Below are positions 7,272-8,747 of a stretch of DNA of 8,747 nt, in pieces. How positions within the stretch are numbered: the stretch's first letter is position 1; the number at the start of each line of letters is the position of its first letter. The notes below the pieces were generated by a model. The model saw only the letters and a list, made by a program, of their open reading frames with translations, was not told the DNA's origin and ran no database searches. The translations under genes were made by a program, and so were the position numbers. The DNA is taken from assembly GCA_015655165.1 (NCBI GenBank), contig JAATFN010000307.1:1-8747 (forward strand), written 5' to 3'. The DNA is from Betaproteobacteria bacterium. Lineage in GTDB: Bacteria > Pseudomonadota > Gammaproteobacteria > Burkholderiales > Burkholderiaceae_D.

Positions 7272-7294
7272 CATCAATCCGTCATTACAACCGC

Positions 7295-7672
7295 TTAACC
7301 TTTTAAACCTTCCAGAATCTCTTGCAATTCGTCCCTGACTTCCTGAATTTTTCCAGGGCCAAACGATATCTCTTCTGCTGATTGTTCCTGATCATCATCA
7401 TGGCCACCCAGCTTGTTTCTGGCACCACTAATGGTAAAGCCCTGCTCGTAGAGCAACTCGCGAATCCGGCGAATCAATAACACTTCATGATGCTGGTAAT
7501 AGCGACGGTTACCGCGCCGTTTGACCGGTTTTAACTGGGTAAACTCTTGTTCCCAATAACGTAAGACGTGCGGTTTGACACCGCATAAATCTCCGACTTC
7601 ACCAATGGTGAAATAACGTTTTGCAGGAATCGGTGGAAGTACCACCACCTCGACTTTATTGGGTCCGGCCAT
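7295..7672 (-). CDS. MerR-family transcriptional regulator
   Basis: A 125-residue protein with an N-terminal MerR winged helix-turn-helix: YFTIGEVGDLCGVKPHVL (20-37), RYWEQEF (38-44), then the wing KRRGNRRYYQHHEV (51-64) and the helix pair LIRRIRELLYEQGFTISGA (66-84). The C-terminal part (about 90-125) is acidic and helical, short like the usual dimerisation helix, with no cysteine-based metal site. This gene type, directly after ihfA, is a standard betaproteobacterial arrangement. The ATG at 7672 is 4 nt past the ihfA stop, so the two are probably co-translated. The regulated genes and any effector are unknown. The family usually acts by reshaping over-long promoter spacers. Confidence 0.92.
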   Translation of the reverse strand: MAGPNKVEVVVLPPIPAKRYFTIGEVGDLCGVKPHVLRYWEQEFTQLKPVKRRGNRRYYQHHEVLLIRRIRELLYEQGFTISGARNKLGGHDDDQEQSAEEISFGPGKIQEVRDELQEILEGLKG

Positions 7673-7676
7673 AGGG

Positions 7677-8087
7677 TTAATTAATTACCGTAGTTATTGG
7701 GCGATGACCTGAGACTTCTACCAGATCTTTTAATTTCTGACTGGCATGAAACGTCACAACACGGCGTGCCGTAATCGGGATTTCTTCCCCGGTTTTCGGA
7801 TTGCGCCCAGGCCGTTGTGGTTTGTCTCTTAATTGAAAATTACCAAATCCTGACAATTTTACCGCTTCACCACGTACTAAGGCATTACGAATTTCGTCAA
7901 AAAATGTTTCAACCATATCTTTTGCTTCACGCTTGTTCAAACCAACTTGTTCAAACAGCAATTCAGCCAATTCAGCTTTCGTCAGTGTCGGTAAGCCTTT
8001 TTCTGCCTGCGAACGCGCTTGCGCCTCTAACATCGCACGCTGTAAATCGGCATCCAACACTGACTCAGTCGTCGTCACATTATCCAT
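7677..8087 (-). CDS. ihfA: Integration host factor subunit alpha
   Basis: With the start at 8087 the protein has 136 residues. The HU/IHF fold begins at [24 protein letters not shown] (35-58), followed by [21 protein letters not shown] (80-100), which holds the DNA-bending arm with its intercalating proline, and [16 protein letters not shown] (105-120). It pairs with IhfB to bend DNA sharply at specific sites in recombination, replication and transcription. Compared with the roughly 99-residue enterobacterial protein it has about 34 extra N-terminal residues, rich in Glu, Ala and Gln. The start is uncertain: 8120 and 8147 are in frame, the latter overlapping pheT by 20 nt, and none has a strong ribosome site. 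It sits between pheT and the merR-like gene, as in many betaproteobacteria and, for pheT-ihfA, in enterobacteria. Confidence 0.95.
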   Translation of the reverse strand: MDNVTTTESVLDADLQRAMLEAQARSQAEKGLPTLTKAELAELLFEQVGLNKREAKDMVETFFDEIRNALVRGEAVKLSGFGNFQLRDKPQRPGRNPKTGEEIPITARRVVTFHASQKLKDLVEVSGHRPITTVIN

Positions 8088-8127
8088 ATCCGTACCCAGA
8101 CTCAAAAAGAACGGCCGCATGCCTGTA

Positions 8128-8747
8128 TCAGGCACGCAGCTTCGCACCGGTTTTTTCTACTACCGCACCAACCAACACCTGCATTGCCGCTTCAACAGCG
8201 CTGTCTTGCAGTGTATTCTGAGCATCTTGCAAAGTAAACCGGAAGGCAAGACTTTTCTCATTGGCTTCCAGTCCCTTGCCACGATATTCATCAAATAAAA
8301 CAATAGCTTGGATGATATCGCAGTCTGGCGAACCTTGCTTGGCAGTTGCAAATGCATCCAGCAAATCTTGTGCTGCAACAGATTGTTTCACAACCAGTGC
8401 CACATCGCGGGATACTGCTGGCACCTTGGAAATATCGGCGTACACCGGCACCTCCTGATGTTGCAATGCTACTGCATCGACTTCAAACACAATTGCCGCA
8501 TGCGGCAAATCATACTTTTGTTGTAATGCCGGGTGCAATTCACCGATAAAACCGATTTCCTGCCCCTGGAAATGAATTGCTGCTGAGCGCCCTGGGTGCA
8601 ATGCAGGATGAACCACTTTGGAAAAACGCAAAGCACCCGGGACAAACAACGCTTCCAGATCCGCTTTGACGTCAAAGAAGTCCACATTGCGGCTACTTTG
8701 TCCCCACTGCTCTTCAGTCACTGCACCATACGCCAAAACTGCAACAC
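8128..8747 (-). CDS. pheT: Phenylalanyl-tRNA synthetase beta subunit, C-terminal part (N-terminus beyond right edge)
   Basis: The frame is open from the right edge to a TGA at 8130-8128, giving about 205 residues, roughly the last quarter of a protein near 800 residues long. It shows the end of the B-core region ([52 protein letters not shown]) and then the ferredoxin-like anticodon-binding domain ([52 protein letters not shown]). With PheS it forms the alpha2-beta2 enzyme that charges tRNA-Phe in the cytoplasm. The beta subunit contributes tRNA recognition and editing, though the editing domain is outside the window. It is the first visible gene of a leftward block with ihfA and the merR-like gene. 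No frameshift or missing motif is seen. Confidence 0.96.
   Translation of the reverse strand, partial: VAVLAYGAVTEEQWGQSSRNVDFFDVKADLEALFVPGALRFSKVVHPALHPGRSAAIHFQGQEIGFIGELHPALQQKYDLPHAAIVFEVDAVALQHQEVPVYADISKVPAVSRDVALVVKQSVAAQDLLDAFATAKQGSPDCDIIQAIVLFDEYRGKGLEANEKSLAFRFTLQDAQNTLQDSAVEAAMQVLVGAVVEKTGAKLRA

Noticed and set aside
7192..7294. Possible tRNA gene after the merR-like gene
   Set aside because: Some betaproteobacteria have a tRNA here, but the 103 nt contain only the 15-bp hairpin and no cloverleaf or T-loop sequence.
7933..8298. Plus-strand frames antisense to ihfA and pheT
   Set aside because: Both opposing genes are clear conserved families, and the antisense translations show no family motif.
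1..8747. CRISPR array, insertion sequence, prophage or a new defence system
   Set aside because: No spaced repeats, transposase, integrase, nuclease or toxin-like gene was seen; nearly all of the window is explained by glycan and housekeeping genes.

Overview
The window looks like a chromosomal piece of a betaproteobacterium, probably Burkholderiales and perhaps near Oxalobacteraceae. The main reason is the right-hand block pheT - ihfA - merR-like, in that order and tightly packed, with IhfA and MerR sequences of the betaproteobacterial kind. Base composition is moderate, near half G+C by eye. The genus call is inference only.

Layout, left to right. (1) Positions 1-3078 hold three minus-strand genes transcribed leftwards: a WecG/TagA/CpsF-type glycosyltransferase, a WcaJ-type undecaprenyl-phosphate sugar phosphotransferase, and a CelD/BcsL-type GNAT protein cut by the left edge. 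Gaps are 14 and 6 nt, so this reads as one operon. (2) Positions 3079-3247 are a divergent control region. (3) Positions 3248-6668 hold three plus-strand genes: a family 2 glycosyltransferase, a GMC-type flavin oxidoreductase and a compact aldo/keto reductase, also operon-like. (4) Convergent to these is a small GNAT acetyltransferase (6679-7191, minus). (5) A perfect 15-bp hairpin at 7238-7271 ends the minus-strand pheT - ihfA - merR block (7295-8747).

Regions 1 and 3 together form part of an exopolysaccharide or other lipid-linked glycan locus. The WcaJ-like enzyme would start the repeat unit by putting a sugar phosphate on undecaprenyl phosphate. The WecG-like and GT2 enzymes would extend it, and the CelD-like protein may decorate it. 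The GMC/aldo-keto reductase pair is the least explained part: one flavin oxidase/dehydrogenase and one NAD(P)H reductase, side by side with a glycosyltransferase, suggest redox remodelling of a sugar. Region 5 is ordinary housekeeping: phenylalanyl-tRNA synthetase beta subunit, the alpha subunit of integration host factor, and a MerR-family regulator. I saw no tRNA or rRNA gene, CRISPR array, insertion sequence or phage gene.
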